DNA from: Streptomyces hygroscopicus
Lineage (GTDB): Bacteria; Actinomycetota; Actinomycetes; Streptomycetales; Streptomycetaceae
Assembly: GCF_026168105.1 (NCBI RefSeq)
Contig: NZ_LBMW01000006.1
Coordinates: 124,001-188,000, forward strand
DNA length: 64,000 nucleotides
Reading direction: 5' to 3'
Under the pieces are notes generated by a model. That model was given only the letters and a program-made list of their open reading frames with translations. It was not told the DNA's origin and ran no database searches. Each line of letters begins with the position of its first letter. The stretch's first letter is position 1. A program made the position numbers and the translations under genes. Of the stretch, positions 41,594 through 50,680 are shown in pieces.

Positions 41594-42828
41594 TGGCTGG
41601 GCACATCCAAGACCGCTGGTACAAGACCGAGCCTGGACCCAACGGCAAGGCTGTCAAGGTCAAGACCGAGCGATACGGCGTCGGCCTGCGCTACCGCGCC
41701 CGCTACATCGGCCCCGACGGCACCGAGAAGTCCAAGAGCTTCCCCGACCGTCAGAAGCGGCTCGCTGAGCAGTGGCTCGCGCAGATCGAGGCGGACATGA
41801 CGCGCGGGCAGTTCATCGACCCGCAAGCCGGTCGCCTCACAGTTCGACAGCATGCCGAACGCTGGTTGGCGTCGCTCACCATGGACCCCGGCACGTTCGT
41901 GGGCACCGAGCAGCGCATCCGCCTGCACGTCCTCCCGTACCTGGGCAGTCGCACGCTGGGCTCGCTCCGGCCGACGCACATCCGTGAGTGGCTGCGGAAG
42001 CTGCAGGACGGGGGAGTGGCGCCCGCCTATCAGCGGGTGATCTTCGCGAATCTCTCGACCATGCTCACGGCGGCTGTCGACGACCGGCTGATACCCGAGA
42101 ACCCCTGCCGTTCCTCGTCCGTGCGTGCGCCGAAGCTCGACCCTCGCCGGGTTGTTCCATGGCCGCGTGAGCGCGTGTTCGCGGTTCGCTCGGCCCTGCC
42201 GGAGCGGTACCGGGCCATGGTGGATTTGGCTGGCGGTTGCGGTCTGCGTCAGGGCGAGGTCCTGGGCCTGGCGGTCGAAGACATCGACTTCATCGAGGGC
42301 GTGATTCATGTGGTCCGCCAGGTCAAGCTCATCCGTAACCGCCCGGTGTTCGCGCCGCCCAAGGGCACCAGGACCCGCACGGTCCCGCTGCCTGAGAGCG
42401 TCGCTCGATCGCTCGAGGAGCGCGTCAGCCAGCATCCGCCCGCGGCTGTAACGCTGCCATGGCGGGCGGTCGACGGTGCGCCGGTCACGGCTTCACTGCT
42501 CTTCCACAGGGATCAGGGCCGCCCGGTCAACCGTAACGACTTCAACCGCTGGACCTGGCACCCGGCTCTTGCTGCGGCGGGCGTCCCTCGCGGCCGGGCA
42601 AGCGGGATGCACGCGTTGAGGCACTTCTACGCCTCGGTACTGCTGGACGCGGGGGAGAGCATCAAGGCTGTGTCCCAGTACCTGGGGCACCACGACCCGG
42701 GCTTCACGCTGCGCACGTACACGCACCTGATGCCCAGCAGCGAGAAGCGGACCCGAGAGGCAGTGAACCGGGCCTTCGCGGACGGCCCGGACACCGAGGA
42801 CGGCCCCACGACGGCCCAGGAGGGTTGA
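41593..42828 (+). CDS. int: Tyrosine recombinase integrase
   Basis: The 411-aa protein has an N-terminal arm domain, SAM-like core-binding domain (LTVRQHAERWLASL...) and catalytic domain with Arg219 (GCGLRQGE), His340-x-x-Arg343 (HALRH), His366 (YLGHHD) and the nucleophile Tyr376 (RTYTHL). All catalytic residues are intact. It ends 43 bp from the right attachment repeat, the expected place. It recombines attP with an attB formed by the 3' end of moeZ. Confidence 0.95.
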   Translation: MAGHIQDRWYKTEPGPNGKAVKVKTERYGVGLRYRARYIGPDGTEKSKSFPDRQKRLAEQWLAQIEADMTRGQFIDPQAGRLTVRQHAERWLASLTMDPGTFVGTEQRIRLHVLPYLGSRTLGSLRPTHIREWLRKLQDGGVAPAYQRVIFANLSTMLTAAVDDRLIPENPCRSSSVRAPKLDPRRVVPWPRERVFAVRSALPERYRAMVDLAGGCGLRQGEVLGLAVEDIDFIEGVIHVVRQVKLIRNRPVFAPPKGTRTRTVPLPESVARSLEERVSQHPPAAVTLPWRAVDGAPVTASLLFHRDQGRPVNRNDFNRWTWHPALAAAGVPRGRASGMHALRHFYASVLLDAGESIKAVSQYLGHHDPGFTLRTYTHLMPSSEKRTREAVNRAFADGPDTEDGPTTAQEG

Positions 42829-42871
42829 GGAGGGAGGAAACGCGCAGGTCAGCCGGTACACGTCCTGACTT

Positions 42872-42951
42872 GCCGGTGTACTGATCACTGGTCTGCCTGA
42901 CCAGCGAGGCTGAAGAAGCCCACGGCTCTGACCAGTTCAGATGCCGTGGGC
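42872..42951. repeat. attR: 80-bp direct repeat
   Basis: Identical to 27531-27610. It contains a duplicate of the last moeZ codons and terminator hairpin, but no moeZ reading frame in front of it. Sequence to its right is the original chromosomal neighbour of moeZ. Confidence 0.92.
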
Positions 42952-43316
42952 CTCTTTGTGCCCCTTACTGTGGTCAGGGTCGCTGCGCCGCAGCGCCGAG
43001 GTCTCTCCCGTCCAGAACCTCGATACCCACGACGACCGTTGCGGTCGGAACCCACGACGACCGTTGCGGTCGGATCGAGACCGAGCCAGATCACGGGCTC
43101 ATCGCCCTCTTCCAGCTCGCAGAGGTAGGGCGTGTGTGAACCCTGTGGCGCGGTGAGGAGATTGCGGCAGGCGGGCGTGCAGGTGCACACGCCGTGGTAA
43201 CGCAAGGTCGGGACCTGCTCGATCAGGGCCGTGTCATCAGGGTCGAGCAAGCGCAGGATGTCGGCGGTGATCTCCGGAAAGACGTCCGCGAACAGCGGTG
43301 GACCTCCGGCGATCAT
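42885..43316 (-). pseudogene. Small conserved gene frameshifted near its 3' end
   Basis: The protein begins MIAGGPPLFADVFPEITADI and has a conserved-looking core with a CTCTPACRNLL Cys cluster, YLCELEEGDEPVIWLGLDP. At 43026-43074 a 25-bp sequence is present twice in tandem, which shifts the frame. If one copy is removed the frame reads VVVGIEVLDGRDLGAAAQRP and stops at 42974. As it stands, translation runs on through attR to 42885, giving 143 aa with a new tail. The start is uncertain (no clear SD). Function unknown. Confidence 0.6.
43026..43074. repeat. 25-bp tandem duplication causing a frameshift
   Basis: CCCACGACGACCGTTGCGGT plus five more bases (43026-43050) is repeated at 43051-43074 with only the last base different. 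The copies are otherwise identical, so the event is recent. Confidence 0.9.
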
Positions 43317-43443
43317 GGCGCCGTGGGGGTTGCGCGCTCCCGAGTGGGGTCGAAGCCCGGCAGCAGGGCCGGAGCCTCCGGGCGCCGGGCAGGTAGCGGA
43401 AGTGCCGGACCGGATTCTGCGGTGTCCGAAGCCCTCGCCGTCG

Positions 43444-44973
43444 TCATGAGCACACCGTGCCGTCCTTCGGAACCGTCCCGTCCAGGACATACGCGTTGAC
43501 CGTGGAGTCCACGCAGTCGCTCCCGCTTCCGTACGCCCCATGACCCTCGCCCTTCCAGGTGAGTTCGACGCCGATGCCCTTGCCCAGTCCGTCGGCCATC
43601 CTGCGGGCGCCTTCGTACGGCGTCGCCGGATCGCCGGTGTTGCCCACCACCAGCATGGGCGCCGCTCCCGCCGCGCTGACCTCCGGGTGGTCGAACTGCC
43701 CGGCCACCGGCCAGTCGTGACACCAGCCGGCCGTGTCCCAGCCGAGGAAGTCACCGAACACGGGTGAGATCTTCTCGAACTCCGGCAGCAGCTTCTTGAT
43801 CGCATCGGGCGTCGGCCGCTGTCTGTCGTCGAGGCAGGATATGACTCGTTGCGCATGCGTCGTCGTGCCGTAGTGACCCGAGGAATCCCGCTCGTTGTAC
43901 TCGTCGGCCAGCCGCAGCAGTTCCGTACCGTCGCCGGTCTCGGCCGAGCGGAGCGCGCTGGTGAGCAGGGGCCAGCCCGCCTTGCTGTAGAGCGGTAGCA
44001 CGATGCCGGTCAGGGCCAGGGTCTGGGTGAGTTTGCGGCCGGACGACGTCGGCAGTGGCTTGGCGTCGATCCGCTTCAGCAGGTCCGCGATCTTCTGTGA
44101 ACCCTGCTTCGGATCCTGTCCGGTCGACTTGAGGTAGTCGTCCAGCGCGCGCTGGAAGCCACGGGTCTGGTTCTTTGCGTGGCCCACACTGTCGGCGGTC
44201 GGGTCGACGACGGCGTCCAGCACCAGGCGCCCGACGTTCTTCGGGAACAAGTGTGCGTACACACCGCCCAGTTCGGTGCCGTAGGAGATGCCGAAGTAGT
44301 GCATCGTCCGGTCGCCCAGGACCTGGCGCATCAGGTCCATGTCGCGTGCGGTGTCGGTCGTCGAGACGTGCGAGAGCAGCGGCCCGGCCGCCTTGGCGCA
44401 GCCCTTGCCGAAGGCGGCGGCGTCGCCGAGGTAGGTCTTCTCCTCGGCGGAGTCGTCAGGTGTCGCGTCGATGCTCTCGGCTGCCTGGATCTCCTTGTCG
44501 CCGCGGCAGCGGATCCCCTTGCTGGCACCCACCCCGCGCGGATCCCAGCTCACCAGGTCGTAACGCTCATGGAGCTTGGCGAAGGTACTCGCATAGGAAG
44601 GCATCATCGAGACCCCTGAGCCGCCCGGGCCGCCGAAGTTGAACAGGAGCGAGCCGATGCGTCCGCCGCCGCTCGCCCTGGAACGGATCAGTGCCAGACC
44701 GATCGTCTCGCCGCCCGGCTTGGCCCAGTCCAGCGGCACCTTCAGTGTCGCGCACTCCCAGTCGCCGCTCGGGGCCGCGGTGCCCCGGCAGCGGCTCCAG
44801 CCGAGCTTCTGCGAGGTGAGCGAGGCGGGCAGCCCCGGGGAAGTGGCCGACCGCGACGCCGCCGACGGACCGTCCCCGCCCTTCCCGTCGTCTCCGCCGG
44901 ACGGACCGCTGCCGCAGCCGGTCAGAAGGACCGCGGCGGCGGCTGCGGCCGTCCACCGTACGAAACGTGACAT
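43444..44973 (-). CDS. Secreted SlpD/SlpE-type tripeptidyl aminopeptidase-like hydrolase (lipoprotein)
   Basis: The 509-aa protein has a lipoprotein signal peptide with LLTGC (Cys20), a Ser/Gly linker, then an alpha/beta hydrolase domain: FNFGGPGGSG oxyanion region (112-121), nucleophile FGISYGTELGG (Ser230), and C-terminal GDPATPYE acid region and GEGHG catalytic His. This is the family of mycelium-associated peptidases SlpD/SlpE and proline iminopeptidases. The frame is open far upstream but signal peptide and GTG/ATG near 44973 fix the start. It shares high similarity with the next gene, a tandem duplication. Confidence 0.9.
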   Translation of the reverse strand: MSRFVRWTAAAAAAVLLTGCGSGPSGGDDGKGGDGPSAASRSATSPGLPASLTSQKLGWSRCRGTAAPSGDWECATLKVPLDWAKPGGETIGLALIRSRASGGGRIGSLLFNFGGPGGSGVSMMPSYASTFAKLHERYDLVSWDPRGVGASKGIRCRGDKEIQAAESIDATPDDSAEEKTYLGDAAAFGKGCAKAAGPLLSHVSTTDTARDMDLMRQVLGDRTMHYFGISYGTELGGVYAHLFPKNVGRLVLDAVVDPTADSVGHAKNQTRGFQRALDDYLKSTGQDPKQGSQKIADLLKRIDAKPLPTSSGRKLTQTLALTGIVLPLYSKAGWPLLTSALRSAETGDGTELLRLADEYNERDSSGHYGTTTHAQRVISCLDDRQRPTPDAIKKLLPEFEKISPVFGDFLGWDTAGWCHDWPVAGQFDHPEVSAAGAAPMLVVGNTGDPATPYEGARRMADGLGKGIGVELTWKGEGHGAYGSGSDCVDSTVNAYVLDGTVPKDGTVCS

Positions 44974-45096
44974 GCGCACCCCCCTCACGAGCTCTCCGCA
45001 CGGACTCGCGGGGAGCACTCCGGCCATAGTAGGCGGACCGAGCCAAGCCCATGGCGATCTGTGGATAACCGCCTGACCTGGTTCTTTGCCGTACCT

Positions 45097-45125
45097 GTCC
45101 CCGCCGGGCGGCTCCCGGCGGGGAC
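45097..45125 (-). terminator. Hairpin terminator after second SlpD/E-type gene
   Basis: Perfect 12-bp inverted repeat GTCCCCGCCGGG (45097-45108 / 45114-45125) with a 5-nt loop, 15 bp past the stop of the minus-strand gene. Confidence 0.8.
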
Positions 45126-45140
45126 GAGGGACAGGCGGGT

Positions 45141-46703
45141 CTAGGAGCAGACGGTGCCGGCCGCAGGAACCCTTCCGTTCAGCAAATAGCTGTTCACGGT
45201 GCCCTGCACGCATGTGCTCCCGCTGTCGTACGAGCCGTGGCCCTGGCCCTTGTAGGTCAGCTCGACACCGACACCGTTGCCCAGTGCCTGCACCATCTTC
45301 TTCGCGCCCTCGTACGGTGTGGCCGGGTCGCCGGTGTTGCCGACCACGAGGATCGGCGCGGCACCGGGCGCGCTCACCTCCGGGTGACCCGCGGCTCCTG
45401 CCACCGGCCAGTCGGTGCAGCTGAGGATGGACCAGGCCAGGAAGTCGCCGAACACCCGGGAGGCGGCCCGGAACTGCGGCAGCTTCGCCTTCACGTCGGC
45501 CGGGGTGTACCGCTGCTTCTCGTCCGCACAGTTGATGGAGACGTTCGCTGGGATGAGATTGCTGTACTGGCCGTTCTCGTTGCGTCCGTTCATCGAGTCC
45601 GACAGCAGCATCAGCACCTTGCCGTCGCCGGCGTACGCCTGCTGCAGGCCCGTCGTGAGGTACCCCCAGAACTCCTTGGAGTACAGCGCCTGGGCGATGC
45701 CGTTGGCAGCGGCGGTCTGGGTCAGCCGACGGGGGAAGATACCGGAGATCGGCTTGCGCTCGAGGTCCCTCAGCAGCTTGACGATCCGGTTCTCGACGTC
45801 CTGCGGGGTTTTGCCGACCGGGCACGCGGTGCCCTTAGAGGTGCAGTCCCGGGCGTAGTTGTCGAGAGCGAGCTGGAACCCTTTGGCCTGGCCCAGTGAG
45901 CTCTGTGCAGGGTTCAGCGTCGGGTCGACGACGGCGTCCAGCACGGCCCGTCCGACGTTCTTGGGGAACAGGTGCGCGTAGACACCGCCGAGTTCGGTGC
46001 CGTACGAGATGCCGAAGTAGTTCAGCTTGGCGTCGCCGAGCACCTTGCGCAGCAGATCCATGTCGCGGGCCGCGTCAGTGGTGCGCACATAGGGCAGTAC
46101 CGCCCGGGAGTTCTGCCTGCAGGCGTTGTTGAACTGCCTGGTGTTGTTCAGGTACGCCTTCTGCTCGGCCGCGTTGTCCGGGATCGCGTCCTGCTGGAAG
46201 TACACGTCGAGCTGTTGGTCGTCCTCGCACTTGACGCCCGCGCTGCCGCCGACCCCGCGGGGGTCGAAGCTCACCAGGTCGTAACGGGTGCGCAGGGTCC
46301 CGTAGTCCTGGGCGAAAGCGGGCAGGGTGCTGACTCCGGAGCCGCCGGGACCCCCGAAGTTGAAGATGAGCGATCCGATCCGATTGCTCGGCGGGCCGCT
46401 GGCCTTCACCCTGATCAGCGCGATGTCGATCGTGCTGCCGCTTGGACTCTTCCAGTTCAGGGGCGCCTTCATGGTCGCACACTGCCAGCGGCCGCCGTCC
46501 GGCAGCGGTGCGGGGGCGCTGCCGCCACCCTCCGCCGCGGAAGGCGCAGGGCAATCCTTCCAGTTCAGCTTCTGACTGGAGAGGTCGCCGTTGGCGGGCA
46601 GGGCCCCGTAGGCGGGGCCGGTGGCGCCTCCCGTCAGGAGAGCGGACAGGATGACGGCTGCGGTGGTCAGGGCAGTTGCGCTGATCCTGTGACGATTGGG
46701 CAT
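45141..46703 (-). CDS. Secreted SlpD/SlpE-type tripeptidyl aminopeptidase-like hydrolase
   Basis: The 520-aa paralogue of the 43444-44973 product has a standard signal peptide (cleavage after about AYG, residue 33) instead of a lipobox. It keeps FNFGGPGGSG (115-124), GISYGT (nucleophile Ser233), NTGDPATPYEGA and GQGHGSYDSGS with the catalytic His, and four conserved Cys (CP, CATMK, CEDDQQ, CADEK) likely in disulfides. The ATG at 46703 follows GGGAG. The pair probably trims N-terminal tripeptides from secreted proteins; one is anchored, one soluble. Confidence 0.92.
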   Translation of the reverse strand: MPNRHRISATALTTAAVILSALLTGGATGPAYGALPANGDLSSQKLNWKDCPAPSAAEGGGSAPAPLPDGGRWQCATMKAPLNWKSPSGSTIDIALIRVKASGPPSNRIGSLIFNFGGPGGSGVSTLPAFAQDYGTLRTRYDLVSFDPRGVGGSAGVKCEDDQQLDVYFQQDAIPDNAAEQKAYLNNTRQFNNACRQNSRAVLPYVRTTDAARDMDLLRKVLGDAKLNYFGISYGTELGGVYAHLFPKNVGRAVLDAVVDPTLNPAQSSLGQAKGFQLALDNYARDCTSKGTACPVGKTPQDVENRIVKLLRDLERKPISGIFPRRLTQTAAANGIAQALYSKEFWGYLTTGLQQAYAGDGKVLMLLSDSMNGRNENGQYSNLIPANVSINCADEKQRYTPADVKAKLPQFRAASRVFGDFLAWSILSCTDWPVAGAAGHPEVSAPGAAPILVVGNTGDPATPYEGAKKMVQALGNGVGVELTYKGQGHGSYDSGSTCVQGTVNSYLLNGRVPAAGTVCS

Positions 46704-46832
46704 GCTCCCATCGTGGGGCCGCACCGGGCGGTCCGCTCGGGGCGTGGGCCGTGCGGGTGACTGCCGTCTCCGAGGGCCGCGCCGGCGTGGGGCGTCACGC
46801 GCGCGTACACGGTCGTTGCCGTGTGCACGGCC

Positions 46833-49814
46833 TCAGAGCGCCCCCTTGCGCGTCAGATGGTTGAAGAACAGCCATCCCGGCAGTACCGGCAGCCACAGCG
46901 TCAGCAGGCGGTACAGCAGGACCGCGGGCGCCGCGACCTCCTTGGGCAGTCCGACGGCGATGAGGCCGACCGTCAGGGTCGCCTCGACCGCGCCCACGCC
47001 GCCCGGCGTCGGGGCGGCCGAACCGAGCGCGTTGCCCGCGAGGAAGACGACCGCGACGCTGGCCAGGCTCAGCGTGGTCTTCTCCTCGTGCCCGAACGCC
47101 CGGATCGAGGCGTCCAGGCACATCACGAACGACGCGGTCAGCAGCAGCATGCCGCCGATGCCGGTGACCAGCTTCTGCGGTCGCTGCAGCACGTCGAGCA
47201 TGCGCGGTACGACACCCGCGAACAGAGACCTCACGCGTGTGACGACGAATTTCCGCAGGAACGGCACCGACGTGACGACCAGGACGAGCACCGCGACCGT
47301 CAGCAGACCGGCGATGACCGTGCGGGACGGCGACAGGGACGGCGTCTTCTCGGTGCCCGTGAGGTAGCCGAACGAGAGCAGCATCAGGATGTGGCAGCCC
47401 AGTCCGAACAGCTGCGAGGCGCCGACGCTCGCCACCGCCAGCCCCGGCCGGACCCCCGCGCGCTGCAGGAAGCGCGTGTTGAGCGCGACACCGCCGACCG
47501 CCGCGGGCGCCACGATCTTCACGAACGACCCGGCGACCTGCGCTGCCACGGCCCGCAGGAACGGCACCCGCTCGGGCACGAAGCCCAGCAGTGCCATCGC
47601 GGCCGCCAAGTAGCTCAGCGCCGAGAAGAGCACGGCCGCCGCCACCCAGCGCCAGTCCGCGTTGGCGAAGAGAGTGCCGAACTGGATGTGGGTGAGCTGC
47701 GTCAGCAGGAAATATGCGCCGATGGCCCCGGCCATGAAGCTGATCAGCGTACGGGGTCGCACACGCTCCAGACGGGCCGGTTCGACCGGCGCCTGGGGCC
47801 GGATCCGCAGGACCTGGTGGCGGATCTGCGTGAGCAGGTCCTCCTCGCGTGCCTCCTCCAGCGCCTCGTCGATCGCTCGCTTCTCGGCCCGGTGCGCGGC
47901 GCGTTCGGCCTTCTTGTCGGGCTTGTCCAGGGTGACTTTTGCCCCGTCGCCGCCCTCGTCCGGATGGTCCGGCCCGGCCTGCCGGGACGCGTCCAGAACT
48001 GCTTCCCGCTCCCGGTGGGCGCGCTCGCGGGCCAGTCTTCTGAGCGTCGCGCGCGTGGAGCGCGTCAGCGCGATCGGCTGCAGCATGGGCAGACAGTCGG
48101 CGACCGCGTCCGGGCCGAGCACGCCGACCGCGGACGCCACCGCCCGCTCGGCACCGACCCGCAGCCCGAGCGTGGCCAGCAGCTGAGCGATGTCCATCCG
48201 CAGTACCAGGTCGCCGGCCGCGATCTCCCCGCCGCGCAGATCCGTCAGGATCACGGTGCCGGAACGATCCACCACGATGGCGTCGCCGGCGAGCCTGCGG
48301 TGTGCGATGCGTCGTGACTGCAGTGCCCGCACCTGGTGCCAGGTGTCGTGCAGCAGTTCGTCGGTGATCTCCTCGTCGGCCAGCTGGTCGAGCGCGCGGC
48401 CACCGGTGTGCTCGTAGACGAGCATCACCGCGTCGGGCCCCAGCTCGGAGGTTGCGATCAGCTTGGGCGCGTTGGCTCCGGCTGCGATGGCCGCATACGC
48501 GAGGAGCGCCTCCTGCTCGAGGGCCTGGCGCAGCGACTGCAGGCTGCGCCGGGTGGTGATGCCGCGCAGCGTCATTCGCCGCCATACGCGGTAGAAGAAG
48601 CCCTGGGCCTGCTGCTCGCGGTCGACGACGGTGACGTCGAGGGGCGGGCCGTCCTCCAGGGTGACGAAGTAGCGCCGGCCGCGGTCGCCGTTGTCCCCGG
48701 CGTCGGGCATCTCCTCGCGCGCCGCACTCACGGGCCGGAAGCCCACGGTGCGCAGACCCGCCATCAGGGTCCGCCCGGTGGGCCGTACGTTCGGAGAGCC
48801 GACGGCGTACAGCGTCCCGGCCGCGACACTCCAGCCGATCAGCACCGTCAGGACGATCGAGAACGGTGTCGTGTAGCCCGTGACCAGCATCGAGAAGGCG
48901 TCGAGCAGCAGCACCACCCACAGCACGGCGCGCCAGCGCGGTCTGCGTGACATGCCCACGGCCGTCATATAGGCGATGACGGGTGCGAGATAGCCGTGCA
49001 CCGGGTCGGTCAGGGCATGGATGTCGCTGGGGGAGGGTTGGGTGAGCGCCTCCTGGATGGACGGCGGGGCGGCCCTGGCGACCCATAGGTCCGTGGCGAG
49101 CGTCACCCCGTGGGCGAGGACCGCCGCGAGGACGCCGTCGGCGATGCGCAGCCCGTCCCGCTTGATCAGCCGTTCGATCGCGAAGGCGACCGGCACCAGG
49201 AGGATCGCGATGCTCGACGCCAGACCCGCGATCTTGATCAGCAGATCGGGTGCCTGCCCCGTGCCCTTGTTGATGTCCTGTTCGAGTCCGGAGGTGGTGC
49301 CGTGCGCGAACGCGGCGACGGCCAGCAGCACCGCGATCGCGAGCACGCCCACCAGGAGCCGCATCAGATCGGAAGGGCGGTGCACGCGCGCGGGGAGCAG
49401 CGGCTCGTCGCCCTCCACCTCATCGGTGTGGTCGCCGTCCGGCCCCGCGGGCTGCTGCGGGTCCCTTACCCGCGGCTCGTCCACCTGAGGTTCGTCATGG
49501 GCACGCGCCTTGTCATGCATGGTTTCGCCGACGTGCGCCTTCTCGGGCGCCCCGTCGTCTGTGTTCCGGTCGGAGGCGTTCTCACCCGCACTGTTCCGGT
49601 CCGCGGTGCTGTCATCCGCGGTGTCGCGGTCCGCGGTGCTGTCACGCGCGGTGTTTCGGTTCGTGTTGTTCCCGTCCGCGGTGCTGTCACCCGTGGCGTT
49701 CCGGTCCGCGGTGTTCCCGTCCGCGGTGCTGTCACCCGTGGCGGCGGTTTCCGGGCGCGACGAATCCTCAGAGGTGCCCGCCGCGCCATCGGGGTGCACG
49801 CCCTGCTGCTTCAT
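46833..49814 (-). CDS. Large kinase-like / LPG-synthase-TM (flippase-like) fusion protein
   Basis: The 993-aa membrane protein has a disordered N-terminus (1-130) with repeated TADRN/TADGN-type residues, six membrane helices (about 135-320), a cytoplasmic kinase-like (APH-fold) module (LIATSELGPDAVMLVYEHTGG; VVDRSGTVILTDLRGGEIA as the DFG-like strand), a basic coil, then an eight-helix PF03706 domain (about 640-990) with PTPGGVGAVEATLTVGL. It resembles actinobacterial proteins related to MprF/AglD that flip or transfer lipid-linked groups. Start chosen at ATG 49814; GTG 49838 also possible. Kinase activity is doubtful because the HRD-like motif reads HRRLAGD. Confidence 0.82.
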   Translation of the reverse strand: MKQQGVHPDGAAGTSEDSSRPETAATGDSTADGNTADRNATGDSTADGNNTNRNTARDSTADRDTADDSTADRNSAGENASDRNTDDGAPEKAHVGETMHDKARAHDEPQVDEPRVRDPQQPAGPDGDHTDEVEGDEPLLPARVHRPSDLMRLLVGVLAIAVLLAVAAFAHGTTSGLEQDINKGTGQAPDLLIKIAGLASSIAILLVPVAFAIERLIKRDGLRIADGVLAAVLAHGVTLATDLWVARAAPPSIQEALTQPSPSDIHALTDPVHGYLAPVIAYMTAVGMSRRPRWRAVLWVVLLLDAFSMLVTGYTTPFSIVLTVLIGWSVAAGTLYAVGSPNVRPTGRTLMAGLRTVGFRPVSAAREEMPDAGDNGDRGRRYFVTLEDGPPLDVTVVDREQQAQGFFYRVWRRMTLRGITTRRSLQSLRQALEQEALLAYAAIAAGANAPKLIATSELGPDAVMLVYEHTGGRALDQLADEEITDELLHDTWHQVRALQSRRIAHRRLAGDAIVVDRSGTVILTDLRGGEIAAGDLVLRMDIAQLLATLGLRVGAERAVASAVGVLGPDAVADCLPMLQPIALTRSTRATLRRLARERAHREREAVLDASRQAGPDHPDEGGDGAKVTLDKPDKKAERAAHRAEKRAIDEALEEAREEDLLTQIRHQVLRIRPQAPVEPARLERVRPRTLISFMAGAIGAYFLLTQLTHIQFGTLFANADWRWVAAAVLFSALSYLAAAMALLGFVPERVPFLRAVAAQVAGSFVKIVAPAAVGGVALNTRFLQRAGVRPGLAVASVGASQLFGLGCHILMLLSFGYLTGTEKTPSLSPSRTVIAGLLTVAVLVLVVTSVPFLRKFVVTRVRSLFAGVVPRMLDVLQRPQKLVTGIGGMLLLTASFVMCLDASIRAFGHEEKTTLSLASVAVVFLAGNALGSAAPTPGGVGAVEATLTVGLIAVGLPKEVAAPAVLLYRLLTLWLPVLPGWLFFNHLTRKGAL

Positions 49815-50000
49815 CGTCTCTTCTTGATCTCGTATCACCAGTCACCGCCCGCACGATGGTGGCATGCCCACCCGACACAGAGGGGCATCAGGGTGCAAAT
49901 GCGGGGGCGCACAGTCTGCCCGAAGCACCGCGCCGGGGCGAGGGCCACGCTCGGCAGCTCTCACATCACATTGTCGGTGGGGTGCGGCAGGATGGTGCGG

Positions 50001-50366
50001 ATGAGTGAGGAGAGCCTTCCGGCGGACGCCCTGCCGGAATACGCGGAACGGGTCCTTGACCTGGCCGAACATATTCCGCCGGGGCGTGTGATGACCTACG
50101 GCGACATGGCCGAGTGGCTGGAGGAGGGCGGCCCGCGCCAGGTGGGCCGCGTCATGGCCCTTTACGGGGGAGCGGTCCCCTGGTGGCGCGTCATCCGCGC
50201 GGACGGCGTGCTGCTCCCGGGGCACGAACTGGAGGCCCTGGGCCACTACCGCCAGGAGGGCACCCCGCTGCGCGAGGCCGGCCGCGCGTCCGAGGGCCAT
50301 ATGCCGCGGGTCGACATGAGGCGAGCGAGATGGGACGGCGACGAACGCGCGGAGGGTCACACCTGA
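50001..50366 (+). CDS. Alkyltransferase-like (ATL) protein, MGMT family
   Basis: The 121-aa protein has the MGMT DNA-binding part: YAERVLDLAEHIPPGRVMTYGDMAEWL and the active-site region reading PWWRVIRADG, in which the methyl-accepting Cys of PCHRV is replaced by Trp. That makes it an ATL, which binds O6-alkylguanine and hands it to nucleotide excision repair. Start at ATG 50001 (49992 possible). It stands ahead of AdnAB on the same strand in a DNA-repair cluster. Confidence 0.88.
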   Translation: MSEESLPADALPEYAERVLDLAEHIPPGRVMTYGDMAEWLEEGGPRQVGRVMALYGGAVPWWRVIRADGVLLPGHELEALGHYRQEGTPLREAGRASEGHMPRVDMRRARWDGDERAEGHT

Positions 50367-50680
50367 CAGCTTCGGGCATCGGACGGGCCGAACGGGAACG
50401 CGTGGCCCGTTCGGGGGAAGCACGGCACGTCCGTGACATGCCGTACGTTCGTGCAGCGGGGGACACGCGTGACCCGACGGACCCATGGGAACAAGGGGAA
50501 GCGATGCCTCCGCGGCACGCGCGGGCGTAGCGTCAAGGGCGCGCGTCACCCTCATCCCTCGGCCACCGCTCTCCTCGCGCGGCCGTCCTCCCACCCGTCT
50601 CCCGACCACCGCCTCTCGACGACGGCGCCCGGCGCCGACAGTGACAGCCCCGAGTACGACCACCAGGACCGGCGAACCAC
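50367..50680. other. Intergenic region upstream of adnA
   Basis: 314 bp containing a terminator-like hairpin CCGAACGGG/CCCGTTCGG (50388-50396 / 50406-50414) after the ATL gene and the presumed adnA promoter. No gene seen. Confidence 0.55.

Larger units (their letters stand above)
27531..42951. mobile_element. AICE (pSAM2-like integrative conjugative element), about 15.4 kb
   Basis: The element is delimited by the 80-bp direct repeats. It carries the full AICE set: tyrosine integrase and excisionase at one end, RepSA-type replication initiator, FtsK/TraB translocase, Spd-type small membrane proteins, GntR-type repressor, XRE regulator and Nudix proteins. Cargo (28109-32069) lies next to attL and is AT-richer. 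All backbone genes seem intact, so excision and transfer look possible. Such elements transfer as double-stranded DNA through TraB pores between hyphae. Confidence 0.93.
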
